Part shown: in pieces, positions 48,114 to 56,858 of the stretch
How the letters are laid out: each line of letters starts with the position of its first letter
How positions within the stretch are numbered: position 1 is the first letter of the stretch
Assembly (NCBI RefSeq): GCF_014648995.1
Contig: NZ_BMSE01000001.1
Span: 868,001 to 932,000, forward strand
Source of the DNA: Streptomyces massasporeus
GTDB taxonomy: Bacteria > Actinomycetota > Actinomycetes > Streptomycetales > Streptomycetaceae
Direction of reading: 5' to 3'
DNA length: 64,000 nucleotides
Translations under genes and position numbers: made by a program
Notes under the pieces: model-generated
What the model saw: the letters and a program-made list of their open reading frames with translations, nothing else
What the model was told of the DNA's origin: nothing
Databases searched by the model: none

Positions 48114-49495
48114 GGTCGTGGGTTCCCGGAGGGCGAGCGGGGAGGCGGGACGGGGGCGAAGGTGTCGTCGGGCGCGGGCAGCAGCGAGCCGGAGCGGGTG
48201 CGGACCCGTCCGAGGAGGACCCAGCCGATCAGCACGAGGACGACGAAGGGCAGCCAGGCCAGCGCGTAGGCCGTGCCGTAGGCGCGCAGGTCGAGGATGG
48301 AGCGGTGGTCGTCGACGTTCGTGCCGTTCACGCCGAAGAAGGCCAGCAGCAGCGTCGGCGGCAGGGCGATCAGCGTGGCCGCGGCGACCAGGCCGGAGAC
48401 GGTGCGGTCGCGGCGGTCGTCGCGCTCGGCGAGTTCGGCGTCCAGGGCGGCGGAGCGGGCGCTGATCACCGAGGTCAGGCGCTCGACCATGCGGGCCGAG
48501 TTCTCCAGGCTGTCGCGGATGCCCAGGGCGTCGCCGAGCGAGGACTGGAAGGCCTCGGTGACCATCTCCGGGATCAGCAGGCTGTCGACGTAGGCCTCGA
48601 CACCGAAGGCCAGGTCCAGCTGGAGTTCGTTGACACCGGCGGAGAGGCGGGAGATCAGGGTGCGGATCTCGGTGGGCGAGTCGGTCAGGGCCTGCTCGTT
48701 GGCCTTCATCATGGCGAAGGCCGCCAGCCGGGTGCGTTGGAGCACGGACAGGGCGGAGATCATGCCGACGGCGACGAGGACCAGGCCGTTCTCCACGTGC
48801 GGGGCCCAGCCGGCCTGGACGGAGACGCCCCGGCCGAGGGCGGACAGGGTGAGGCCGTGGTTCCTGAGGTGCGGCGCGAGGCGCGTGTCGTAGGGGGTGG
48901 CGGGGTTCCACGGCATCCGGCCGCGGTAGACGATCTCGTTCAGCAGGATCGCCTTGCGGGCCTCGTCGGCGCCGAGCAGGTCCCGCTGTAACCGGCCGCC
49001 GGGGAAGACGAGTTGGTGCACGTTCTGGCCGAGGGCGAGCGGCCGGCCGCCGAGCTGCGCGGACACGGTCTGCAGAAGCGGGCGGTCGTCGAGCTCGATC
49101 CGCTCCCGGTCGAAGCAGGTGGTGGCCAGCCAGACGGCGAGGTCGCCGGCGGTGGTCTCGCCCGCGAAGGCGCAGTCCACGACGAGGGTGGCGTCGCCGC
49201 GCGGCGTGGTGACGACGAGGATCCGCAACGACGCGAGGCCGAGGCCGTGGTCGCCGTACGGCAGCCGCAGCCGCCGGGGTGCGACCTGCTCGTCGAGGAC
49301 CGGGACGGGCAGCACGTCCTGGCTGGTCATCAGGTGGGAGGCGAAGCGGCCGTAGTCGTAGCGGTCGGCCAGGGCGCCGAGGGCGGTGTCCCGGGGGCGC
49401 AGCCGTCCGGAGAGGCTGAACAGCAGCAGGACGCGGGTCCGGTCACGGGTGGCGGAGTCGAGCACCGTCGCGTTCGGGGATGTTCCCGGCAGCAT
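48110..49495 (-). CDS. CorA-like two-helix membrane protein
   Basis: The 461-residue product has a long soluble N-terminal region, a helical middle (SLENSARMVERLTSVISARSAALDAELAERDDRRDRTVSG) and two C-terminal membrane helices separated by FFGVNGTNVDD. That loop recalls the GMN-type loop of CorA magnesium channels but is not identical, so metal transport is only a suggestion. ATG 49495 has AAGGAA upstream. Codon 169 is TTA (48989-48991), which may make it bldA-dependent. Coupled to the glycerophosphodiesterase gene. Confidence 0.72.
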   Translation of the reverse strand: MLPGTSPNATVLDSATRDRTRVLLLFSLSGRLRPRDTALGALADRYDYGRFASHLMTSQDVLPVPVLDEQVAPRRLRLPYGDHGLGLASLRILVVTTPRGDATLVVDCAFAGETTAGDLAVWLATTCFDRERIELDDRPLLQTVSAQLGGRPLALGQNVHQLVFPGGRLQRDLLGADEARKAILLNEIVYRGRMPWNPATPYDTRLAPHLRNHGLTLSALGRGVSVQAGWAPHVENGLVLVAVGMISALSVLQRTRLAAFAMMKANEQALTDSPTEIRTLISRLSAGVNELQLDLAFGVEAYVDSLLIPEMVTEAFQSSLGDALGIRDSLENSARMVERLTSVISARSAALDAELAERDDRRDRTVSGLVAAATLIALPPTLLLAFFGVNGTNVDDHRSILDLRAYGTAYALAWLPFVVLVLIGWVLLGRVRTRSGSLLPAPDDTFAPVPPPRSPSGNPRP

Positions 49496-49617
49496 CGCGT
49501 TCCTTCCGGCCCGGCGGTTCGAGGCGTCTGGTTCATACCCCGGCCGGGGGTGGTGAACCGACGACGACGCGCGGGCCGCCCCTGGTGGGCGGGCCCGCGC
49601 GACGGGCGTGCGGCAGG

Positions 49618-50046
49618 TCAGGCGAGCTTGGCGGTCAGCGTGATGGGCGTGGCCTTGAGGGCCTGGCTGACCGGGCAGCCGGTCTTGGCCTCGTCGGCGG
49701 CGGCCTGGAAGGCAGCCTCGTCGATGCCGGGGACGGTGCCCTCGACGGTGAGGTGGATGCCGGTGATGCCCTCACCGGGCTGGAAGGAGACGTCGGCCGA
49801 GGTGATGAGCTTGGTGGGCGGCGTCCCGGCCTTGTTGAGGATGTTGGAGAAGGCCATGGAGAAGCAGCTGGAGTGGGCGGCCGCGATCAGCTCCTCGGGG
49901 CTGGTCTTGCCGTTCGCCTCCTGGGCGCGCGAGGCCCACGTGACCGGCTGCTCGCCGATGGCGCCGGAGGAGTCGAAGGTGACGACACCGTTGCCCTCGA
50001 GCAGGTTGCCTTCCCAGACCGTGTGTGCGGAGCGCGTGGTAGCCAC
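49618..50046 (-). CDS. OsmC-family peroxiredoxin (organic hydroperoxide resistance type)
   Basis: The 142-residue product has the two redox cysteines at the expected places: Cys61 in AAHSSCFSMAFS and Cys124 in TGCPVSQAL, with the GKTSPEELIAAAH block. OsmC/Ohr proteins reduce organic peroxides with thiols. GTG start at 50046 preceded by AAAGGAA. A free-standing gene. Confidence 0.92.
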   Translation of the reverse strand: MATTRSAHTVWEGNLLEGNGVVTFDSSGAIGEQPVTWASRAQEANGKTSPEELIAAAHSSCFSMAFSNILNKAGTPPTKLITSADVSFQPGEGITGIHLTVEGTVPGIDEAAFQAAADEAKTGCPVSQALKATPITLTAKLA

Positions 50047-50184
50047 GAGTTCTTCCTTTCGCGTGCGGACTCGCCTGCGGGCCCGTCTCCGGGCCCCGTG
50101 TCCCCCATCCGATCACACTACGGCTCAACTCACGCGGAGGACCTGCCCTCTGGCAGCCTGCGGCCGGGTGGGCGCAGCCGGATG

Positions 50185-52311
50185 TCAGGCGGCCTGCTCC
50201 TCCTCGGTGGCCTCCAGCGGCACCTGCGGTCCGTTCGCCTCGCGCAGCCAGCGCCGCAGAACCCGGTGCACGTGCTCGGCGCCGACGAGCTCCTCGCCCT
50301 CGGCGACCGGAGCGGAGATGCCGAGCGGGGACAGCAGGAAGGGTCTGCCCTGGGCGCCGCCGAGGCCGCCGTGGGAGCCGATCTGCTCCTCGAAGGCGAG
50401 AACTTCGCCGTCGGCCGGGTCGTGGATGGAGTTGACCATGATGTCGGCGGTGTGCGGGAACGCGTGCGTACGCCGTATCGCGTCGGCGGCGCCCGGGCCG
50501 AACGGAGCGAGCGGACCCGGGTCGTCGTCGAGGTCGGCCAGCGGGATCTCCGCGCCGTACGCGCCGAGGACGACGCCGCCGTGCCGGTCGCTGCGGACCA
50601 GCAGGAAGCCGATGCCGGGGTGGTTGGCGAGGGTCGGCAGCAGCGCGGGGTGGCGAGCGTCGATCTCCTCCTTGCTCATCCGGTGCGTGACGTCCGGGAA
50701 GGAGACCAGGCCGAGGTTGCCGGAGGCCAGCACGATCGGCTCCGAGCCGGGCTCGGGGCGGTGCTGGTCGCCGCCCTCCGCGACCGGGAAGCGCAGCGCG
50801 GCGCGCACGGCGGCGCGGGCCTCCGTCCCGCTGCGGGTGCGCTCCGCCTTGCGCGACACGGGCATGCCGCAGCCGGCCCGCACCAGGTCGCCGAGTGTGA
50901 GGCCGTAGCGGGAGCGGAAGGTCTCGCCGGGGCTCTGACCGTGATCGGACAGCACGACGATCCGGTACGGGCGCGGGGCGTGCTCGGCGACGTTCTCGAT
51001 CAGGGCCAGCGAGCGGTCGAGGCGTTCGAGGACCTTCTGCGCGTCGCGGCTCGCCGGGCCGGAGTGGTGGGCGACCTCGTCGTAGGCCACGAGGTCGGCG
51101 AAGACGGCCGTGCGGCCGACGAGCATGTCGCCCGTCACCGCGGCGACGACGACGTCCCGTTCGACGACCGTCGCGAAGGCCCGGACGAGGGGGTACAGGC
51201 CGCCTCGGGAGACGCGCGGGCGTTGCTTGCGCAGGCGCGCCCGGGTGGACTGGCCGATCTCCCGGCCCACCTCGGCGAGGAAGGACAGTGCGGTGCGCAC
51301 CGCGTTGGCCGGGTCGGAGAAGTAGGCGAAGTAGCCCGCGCGGGAGCGGTTCTCGCGGCTGCGGCGGCGGGCCGCTATGGACAGGACGAGGGCCTGCTGT
51401 TCGGCGCCGCCGCTGAACAGGTTGCCGCGGCTGGCGCCGTCGACGGTGAGCAGCCCGCCATGCCCCGCGTACTCGACGGCGCGCCGCTGGAGTTCGGCCG
51501 CGCTGGTCGGGCGGTTGCAGACGACCACCTCGCGGGTGTCCTTCTCGTACCAGCGGAAGGCGGGGACGTCGTGGTTGCTGCCGTGCAGGATGCCGAGCTG
51601 GCTGGCGCCGGTCTGGCTGGACCAGTCGGTGCGCCAGGGGATGAGCCGGTGGGTGGGGCGGCCACCGTCTCCGATGTCGAGCCAGCGGGCGACGGTGGGC
51701 ATCAGGCCCTTGCCGACCGCGTCGAGCAGGGTGTCGTGCCCGACGCCGTCGAGCTGCACGAAGACCATGCCCGGGCCGGCGGGGGCCGGGGGCCCGGAGC
51801 GGCGGCGGCGGTCGGAGAGGCGGTACAGCCTGCGGCGGTAGGCGTCGTCGTCCCGCACGGCCAGGGCGGCACCGGTCGCGGACGCCACGGCGGACATCAC
51901 GGCGGCGACCACGACGGCGGTCTCCGGCGCGGCGGCGCCGCGCTCAGCGGGGTTGAGGTTCAGGGCGAGCAGCAGCAGGGCGCCGTTGAGGAAGAACACC
52001 AACAGCCCCAGCACGAGCGCCGGTACGAGCAGCAGCAGCCGGACGAGCAGCGGCCACACCACTGCCGACAGCAGACCGAAGGCGCCGGCACCGAAGGCCG
52101 CCGTGACGGCTATGTCCGTGGCGCTGTCGCCGTTCTCCGAGCGGAGCCGGAAGTCCGGGAGGATCCCGGCGAGCACGAGCATGGTGACGGTGGAGACCGC
52201 CCACACGGCGACGCTCCGCCCCACCTGACTCGCGACCCGCCGCCACCGCACGCCCCGCACGCCCAGCCACCTCACGTCCCTGGCCCGCAGCCGTCGCGGG
52301 TCCTCCCCCAC
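50185..52311 (-). CDS. Holin-like membrane domain fused to an alkaline phosphatase-superfamily phosphodiesterase
   Basis: The 708-residue product has an N-terminal domain of four hydrophobic helices (about residues 30-150) of the phage-holin IV type found in many cellular proteins. A linker and a type I phosphodiesterase/phosphatase domain follow. The latter shows metal-site motifs VFVQLDGVGHDTLLDA, WSSQTGASQLGILHGSNHD, DLVAYDEVAHHSGP, VLSDHGQS and GSHGGLGG. Polarity of the domain is uncertain. It may cleave a phosphodiester in lipids or cell-wall polymers. The GTG at 52311 has no clear ribosome site, so the true start may be a little downstream. Confidence 0.78.
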   Translation of the reverse strand: MGEDPRRLRARDVRWLGVRGVRWRRVASQVGRSVAVWAVSTVTMLVLAGILPDFRLRSENGDSATDIAVTAAFGAGAFGLLSAVVWPLLVRLLLLVPALVLGLLVFFLNGALLLLALNLNPAERGAAAPETAVVVAAVMSAVASATGAALAVRDDDAYRRRLYRLSDRRRRSGPPAPAGPGMVFVQLDGVGHDTLLDAVGKGLMPTVARWLDIGDGGRPTHRLIPWRTDWSSQTGASQLGILHGSNHDVPAFRWYEKDTREVVVCNRPTSAAELQRRAVEYAGHGGLLTVDGASRGNLFSGGAEQQALVLSIAARRRSRENRSRAGYFAYFSDPANAVRTALSFLAEVGREIGQSTRARLRKQRPRVSRGGLYPLVRAFATVVERDVVVAAVTGDMLVGRTAVFADLVAYDEVAHHSGPASRDAQKVLERLDRSLALIENVAEHAPRPYRIVVLSDHGQSPGETFRSRYGLTLGDLVRAGCGMPVSRKAERTRSGTEARAAVRAALRFPVAEGGDQHRPEPGSEPIVLASGNLGLVSFPDVTHRMSKEEIDARHPALLPTLANHPGIGFLLVRSDRHGGVVLGAYGAEIPLADLDDDPGPLAPFGPGAADAIRRTHAFPHTADIMVNSIHDPADGEVLAFEEQIGSHGGLGGAQGRPFLLSPLGISAPVAEGEELVGAEHVHRVLRRWLREANGPQVPLEATEEEQAA

Positions 52312-52372
52312 AGTGTCTCAACGCCCGGCCGGGCGGTTTCGTCCCCAGGTCACACCCCGGTGAGGGAGGACG

Positions 52373-52774
52373 TCAGCGGCCGTCGTAGCCGGCCGTCGGC
52401 ATCGACAGCCGCCGGTGCACGCAGGCCTTCATCGCCGCGTCGTACGCAGGTTCCGCATGCCCCACCGTCTCGACGCGTACACCACGCCGCGCGCACTCGG
52501 CGGTGAACTCCTCGACGGAGGCGAGCGCGCTCTCCAGCACCCGCCGGCTGGGCGCGACGAACAGGTCGAGGCCGGGCCGGACGCCGTCCCACAGGGCGCC
52601 GTGGTCGGGCCGCAGTCCCCGGACCAGTAACTCCCGGCTGACCACGTAGCCCCGCTCGGCGGCCCAGCGGGCGCACATCGCGTGCTGACTGCGGGAGTCG
52701 ACCAGGAACGGATCGTCGTCCAGCTCCTCGAGCGGCGTCAGACTCGCGATCGCCGTGACCCGCACCGGCACCAT
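52373..52774 (-). CDS. Hypothetical protein, possibly resolvase-like fold
   Basis: The 133-residue product is not assigned to a family. The pattern SQHAMCARWAAERGYVVSRELLVRGLRPDHGALWDGVRPGLDLFVAPSRRVL resembles the N-terminal part of serine recombinases (Q-x-x-x-C-x-x-WA-x-x-x-GY), but the catalytic serine context is not convincing. No DNA-binding domain follows. Codon 49 is TTA (52628-52630). Divergent from the metallo-beta-lactamase-fold gene. Confidence 0.65.
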   Translation of the reverse strand: MVPVRVTAIASLTPLEELDDDPFLVDSRSQHAMCARWAAERGYVVSRELLVRGLRPDHGALWDGVRPGLDLFVAPSRRVLESALASVEEFTAECARRGVRVETVGHAEPAYDAAMKACVHRRLSMPTAGYDGR

Positions 52775-52857
52775 GGCGTCCCCCTCACCTCCGGTTTCGC
52801 CGCCGACCCTACTCCTGCACGTAGGCTTCGGGGGAGTCGCGCGAAGGAGGCAAAGAA

Positions 52858-53631
52858 GTGCCGGTGGAGATCACCTGGTGGGGTCACGCCACTTGCACCG
52901 TCGAGGATTCGAACGTGCGCGTGCTCACGGATCCCCTGTTCGCGCGCCGCCTCGCGCACTTGCGGCGCCGGCGCGGAGCGCTACCGCCCCCGGGCGCCCC
53001 GCACGCCGACGTGGCGCTGGTGTCGCATCTGCACGCCGACCACCTGCACGTGCCGTCGCTGATGCGGCTCGCTCCGGGCACGCGCCTGCTCGTGCCCCGG
53101 GGCGCGCGCCGGGCGGTGCCGGGTCTGCGCCGGCTCTCGCACCTGCGGGTGAGCGAGGTGGCCCCCGGGGACGAGACCCCGGTCGGCGACATCATCGTAC
53201 GGGCCGTGCCCGCACGGCACGACGGTCGGCGGCTGCCGTTCGGACCGCACCGCTCCCCCGCCCTCGGCTATGTCATAGCCGGCGAGGCCCGGACGTACTT
53301 CGCCGGGGACACCGGGCTGTTCGACGACATGGCGAAGGAGGTCGGGCCGGTCGAGGTGGCGCTGCTGCCGGTGGGCGGCTGGGGGCCCTACCTGGGCGAG
53401 GGACACCTCGACGCGGGCCGGGCGGCGCAGGCACTGGCACGGCTCGCGCCGCACAGCGCGGTGCCGGTGCACTACGGCACGTACTGGCCGATCGGCATGG
53501 ACGCCGTGCGCCCCCACGAGTTCCACGCGCCGGGGGAGGAGTTCGTCCGGCTGGCGGCCCGCGAGGCGCCCGGCGTGGCGGTCCACCGGCTAGGGCACGG
53601 GGAGAGCGTGCGCGTGAAGGCCGCGCGGTGA
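52858..53631 (+). CDS. Metallo-beta-lactamase-fold hydrolase
   Basis: The 257-residue product carries the metal site HLHADH (VALVSHLHADHLHVPS) plus FAGDTGLFDD and a late HYGTYWP histidine, all typical of UlaG/RomA-like lactonases and phosphodiesterases. Start is GTG with AAGGAGG seven bases upstream. The substrate is unknown. Translationally coupled to the downstream DedA gene (GTGA overlap), suggesting a membrane-linked role. Confidence 0.88.
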   Translation: MPVEITWWGHATCTVEDSNVRVLTDPLFARRLAHLRRRRGALPPPGAPHADVALVSHLHADHLHVPSLMRLAPGTRLLVPRGARRAVPGLRRLSHLRVSEVAPGDETPVGDIIVRAVPARHDGRRLPFGPHRSPALGYVIAGEARTYFAGDTGLFDDMAKEVGPVEVALLPVGGWGPYLGEGHLDAGRAAQALARLAPHSAVPVHYGTYWPIGMDAVRPHEFHAPGEEFVRLAAREAPGVAVHRLGHGESVRVKAAR

Positions 53632-54290
53632 GCTGGTCCGCGCCCCTGGCGCCGGCGTTCCTGCTCGCGGCGTCGGCCGTCACACCGGCGTCAGTGGTTC
53701 CGGAGTCCACGCAGCAGGCGATCGGGTATCCGACGCTCTTCGTGCTGGTGCTGGCCGGGGCGCTGGTGCCGGTGATTCCGACGGGGGCGCTGGTGAGTTC
53801 GGCGGCGGTGGTCGCCGTGCACCGGACGGCGCCCCTCTCCCTGATGATGGTGTTCGTGACGGCGTCGCTGGCGGCCTTCCTGGGCGATGCGGCGCTGTAC
53901 TGGCTGGGGCGTCGCGGGCTGACGTCGAAGAACGGGTCGCGGTGGCTGGAGGCGATCCGGTCGCGGGCGCCGGAGGACCGGCTGGAGCAGGCGCAGGAGA
54001 AGCTCTCCGCCCACGGGGTGGCGGTGCTGGTGCTGTCCCGGCTGGTGCCGGCGGGGCGCATCCCGGTGATGCTGGCCTGTCTGCTGGCCGAGTGGCCGCT
54101 GCGGAGGTTCTCCCGGGGGAACCTGCCGGCCTGTCTGGCCTGGGCCGCCACGTACCAGTTGATCGGGATCCTCGGGGGGTCGCTGTTCGCCGAGCCGTGG
54201 CAGGGCGTGGTGGCGGCGATCGCGCTGACCCTGTTGCTCAGCGTGGTGCCGGCTGTGTGGCGGCGGGTGCGGCAGCGCCGTTCCGGGTGA
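53628..54290 (+). CDS. DedA/VTT-family membrane protein
   Basis: The 220-residue product has about five or six hydrophobic segments and the VTT-domain pattern FVTASLAAFLGDAALYWLGRRG, LSRLVPAGRIPVMLACLLAEWPLRRFSRGN and a C-terminal helix. DedA proteins move lipids across membranes and support envelope homeostasis. GTG 53628 overlaps the preceding stop. A dispersed repeat follows the gene. Confidence 0.88.
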   Translation: MSWSAPLAPAFLLAASAVTPASVVPESTQQAIGYPTLFVLVLAGALVPVIPTGALVSSAAVVAVHRTAPLSLMMVFVTASLAAFLGDAALYWLGRRGLTSKNGSRWLEAIRSRAPEDRLEQAQEKLSAHGVAVLVLSRLVPAGRIPVMLACLLAEWPLRRFSRGNLPACLAWAATYQLIGILGGSLFAEPWQGVVAAIALTLLLSVVPAVWRRVRQRRSG

Positions 54291-54304
54291 GGTTGTTCTC
54301 GGGG

Positions 54305-54345
54305 TGCGGGTTCTCCGTGGTTGATCGCGCAGTTCCCCGCGCCCC
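54305..54345. repeat. Dispersed intergenic repeat, copy 2
   Basis: This 41-bp segment is identical to 35231-35271 at 35 of 41 positions, in the same orientation, between the DedA gene and a convergent gene. Confidence 0.75.
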
Positions 54346-54353
54346 TACGACAC

Positions 54354-55406
54354 CTACAGCACCTTTGACGCGCCGACCGGCATGTCCCAGAGGTTCTCCC
54401 GGGGCAGGCCCGTCTTCTCCCAGGCCGCGCGTACGCGCGTCAGGGGCTCCAACACCGGCTCCGCGGACAGGACGAACGTGCCCCAGTGCATGGGGGCCAT
54501 CCTGGTCGCGCCCAGGTCCTGGGCCGCGCGGACCGCCTCCTCCGGGTCGCAGTGGACGTCACGGAGCCACCAGCGCGGGTCGTAGGCGCCGATGGGCAGC
54601 AGGGCCAGGTCGATGCCGGGGTAGCGGCGGCCGATGCGGGAGAACCAGTGGCCGTAGCCGGTGTCGCCCGCGAAGTAGACGCGTTGGCCCTCTTGGTCGG
54701 TGAGGACCCAGCCGCCCCACAGGCTGTGGCAGGTGTCGGTGAGGCTGCGCTTGGACCAGTGGTGGGAGGGGACGAAGTCGAAGCGGACGCCGTCCAGTTC
54801 GGCCGCCTCCCACCAGTCGAGCTCCGTCACGCGCGTGAAGCGGCGGCGGTGGAACCAGCGTGCGAGCCCGGCCGGGACGAACACCGGGGTGTCGCGCGGG
54901 AGGCGGCGCAGCGTGGGGGCGTCCAGGTGGTCGTAGTGGTTGTGGCTGATGACGACGGCGTCGACGCGCGGCAGGTCCTCCCAGGGGACGCCCACGGGCG
55001 TGATCCGGGCCGGGGTGCCGAGGATGCGGCGGGACCACACCGGGTCGGTGAGGACGGTCAGTCCGCCGATGCGCAGCACCCAACTGGCGTGCCCCGCCCA
55101 TGTGACGGCGACGGTGCGGGCGTCGACGCGGGGCAGCGGGGCGGGGGCGTAGGGCAGCCGGGGGATGTCGGCGAGGCCCTCCGGGCCCGGTCTCACCGCG
55201 CCCTCCCGGGCGAAGCGGGCCATGGCCTTCAGGCCGGGGAGCGGCGCGGTCAGCCGGTCGTGGAAGGTGCGCGGCCACACCCGCCGCTCGGCCGGCGGCC
55301 GGGGTTCGGCCAGGGGCGGGTACGGGGGTGCGAGGGGTGAGGGGATCCCGGGCTCGTCGGCTTCCCGGGTCGTCGGGCCGGTGGCCGACTCGGACTGCTG
55401 CGTCAT
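54354..55406 (-). CDS. Metallo-beta-lactamase-fold hydrolase (NAPE-PLD-like)
   Basis: The 350-residue product has the metal motif SHNHYDHLDAPTLRRL, VPSHHWSKRSLTDTCHSLWGGWVL and FAGDTGYGHWF, features of the NAPE-hydrolysing phospholipase D/UlaG group. The Pro-rich N-terminal 40 residues are poorly conserved. ATG 55406 is preceded by GGGAG and overlaps the aminotransferase stop by 4 bp, so the two are translated together. The likely substrates are phospholipid-like esters; unproven here. Confidence 0.85.
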   Translation of the reverse strand: MTQQSESATGPTTREADEPGIPSPLAPPYPPLAEPRPPAERRVWPRTFHDRLTAPLPGLKAMARFAREGAVRPGPEGLADIPRLPYAPAPLPRVDARTVAVTWAGHASWVLRIGGLTVLTDPVWSRRILGTPARITPVGVPWEDLPRVDAVVISHNHYDHLDAPTLRRLPRDTPVFVPAGLARWFHRRRFTRVTELDWWEAAELDGVRFDFVPSHHWSKRSLTDTCHSLWGGWVLTDQEGQRVYFAGDTGYGHWFSRIGRRYPGIDLALLPIGAYDPRWWLRDVHCDPEEAVRAAQDLGATRMAPMHWGTFVLSAEPVLEPLTRVRAAWEKTGLPRENLWDMPVGASKVL

Positions 55407-56650
55407 CGAGGAGGCTCCCATCGCCGAGCTTCGTCGCGGAGATCGTCGAAGACCGACTTCAGTCGGCTCAACGCGTGGTGCACCTGCGGCAGTTCCAACG
55501 GTGCGGGTGAGGTGAGGCATTCCGCGCGTTCCGTGTCGGAACCGGCCACCAGCGCGCCGGTGGAGAGCCGCACGCGCGGGGCTTCGAGGTCGTCGCCGAA
55601 GCGGTGCCCGCCCGGGGCCGGCATGCCGAGGCGGGCGCCGAGGAAGTCCTCCAGTTCCTGTGCGTCGCCGACGCCGTGCGCGGTCAGCGCGGGGCGCAGC
55701 GGGGCCAGGTCCACGTACAGGTGGCGGCCGGAGCGCGGGGGCCGGGCGAGGGCTCCCGCGGCGACGACGGCAGCGTGCGCCTCGGCGGCCAGGAGCGCGT
55801 GCAGGCGCACGGTGGCCGCCACGCGCGCGGTGACCGCTTCCGGCTCCCCCAGGGCGTAACCGGCCGCCGCGGCGATGGGCGCGGCGACACGGGCGTCGAG
55901 GGCGGTGAGGATGTCGAGCACGCGCGCGTGGAGGTCCTCGCCGTCCTCACCGGCCGGGAAGCGGGCCACGGCGGCCGGCCAGCCGGGCGGGAGCAGGGCA
56001 CCGGCCAGGTCGGTGACGACGGTGACCCGGTCGGGCACCATCTCGGCGGGGCTGAGCAGCACCGTGTCGTGGGGATCGTGCAGCGTGTCGCGCCAGGTCT
56101 CGTCGCTGACGAGGTGCAGGCCCTCCCCCTGAGCGGCCTCGACGGTCTCGTGGAGCAGTTCGGGAGGGGCGACGGTCGCGGTGGGGTCGTCGGCGACGGA
56201 CAGCACGAGCAGCCGCGGGTCACCGCCCTCGGCGCGGACCCGGCGCACGGTCTCCAGCAGGGCGTACGGGTCCGGAACGCCGCCGCTCTCCGGCGGGGTC
56301 GGCACATGGAAGACGGGGCGCCCCAGCAGGCGTGCGTACGGCGCCCACCAGGCGGCGCAGGGTCTCGGTACGAGGACGTCACCGCCGAGGGCGGCGGTCA
56401 GCGCGAGCAGCAGGGCGTGCGAGCCGGGGGCGGCGGCCACACGGTCCGGGTCGCAGTGCAGTCCGCGCCGGTCCCAGTGGCCGCATGCGGCTTCGCGCAG
56501 GGCCCGGCCGCCGCCGACGGGCTCGTGGGCGCCGCGGGACGCCGCGGCGGCGAGCACCGCGGACAGCTCCGGCAGGACGGGCAGCCCGTCCTCGGGGAGC
56601 GGCGGCCCGAACCGGACGGGGCCGTGACCTTCCGGGGCCGTCCGCCGCAT
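55403..56650 (-). CDS. PLP-dependent aminotransferase, class I/II fold
   Basis: The 415-residue product has the fold type I layout: HWDRRGLHCDPDRVAAAPGSHALLLALTAALGGDVLVPRPCAAWWAPYARLLG, VLSVADDPTATV, and LVSDETWRDTLHD where the pyridoxal Asp is expected. The usual active-site lysine motif (SxSKxxxxxGxRxG) is not obvious, since VVTDLAGALLPPGW occupies that place. It may therefore be an inactive or specialised member. ATG 56650 follows GGAGGTACGG. Confidence 0.75.
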   Translation of the reverse strand: MRRTAPEGHGPVRFGPPLPEDGLPVLPELSAVLAAAASRGAHEPVGGGRALREAACGHWDRRGLHCDPDRVAAAPGSHALLLALTAALGGDVLVPRPCAAWWAPYARLLGRPVFHVPTPPESGGVPDPYALLETVRRVRAEGGDPRLLVLSVADDPTATVAPPELLHETVEAAQGEGLHLVSDETWRDTLHDPHDTVLLSPAEMVPDRVTVVTDLAGALLPPGWPAAVARFPAGEDGEDLHARVLDILTALDARVAAPIAAAAGYALGEPEAVTARVAATVRLHALLAAEAHAAVVAAGALARPPRSGRHLYVDLAPLRPALTAHGVGDAQELEDFLGARLGMPAPGGHRFGDDLEAPRVRLSTGALVAGSDTERAECLTSPAPLELPQVHHALSRLKSVFDDLRDEARRWEPPR

Positions 56651-56858
56651 CCGTACCTCCGCAGTGCCAGTGCCTGGTGCCGCCTTGTGATGTCGCCCCG
56701 GGCGCGTGCGCCGTACGGTGCGGCTCGTGCCCTCGGGCACTGAGTACCCAGCGTGCCGCCGCCCCATGGGCGCCCCGCCGGGTTGTGACGGTCACAGCAT
56801 GAGCGGGCCGGGCCGGGGAAGCCGGGCCCTTCCGGGGCGGTGGAACGGGCCCGACGGG

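Noticed and set aside
52373..52774. Serine recombinase
   Set aside because: Some N-terminal resolvase-like pattern is present but the catalytic serine context, helix E and a DNA-binding domain are missing.
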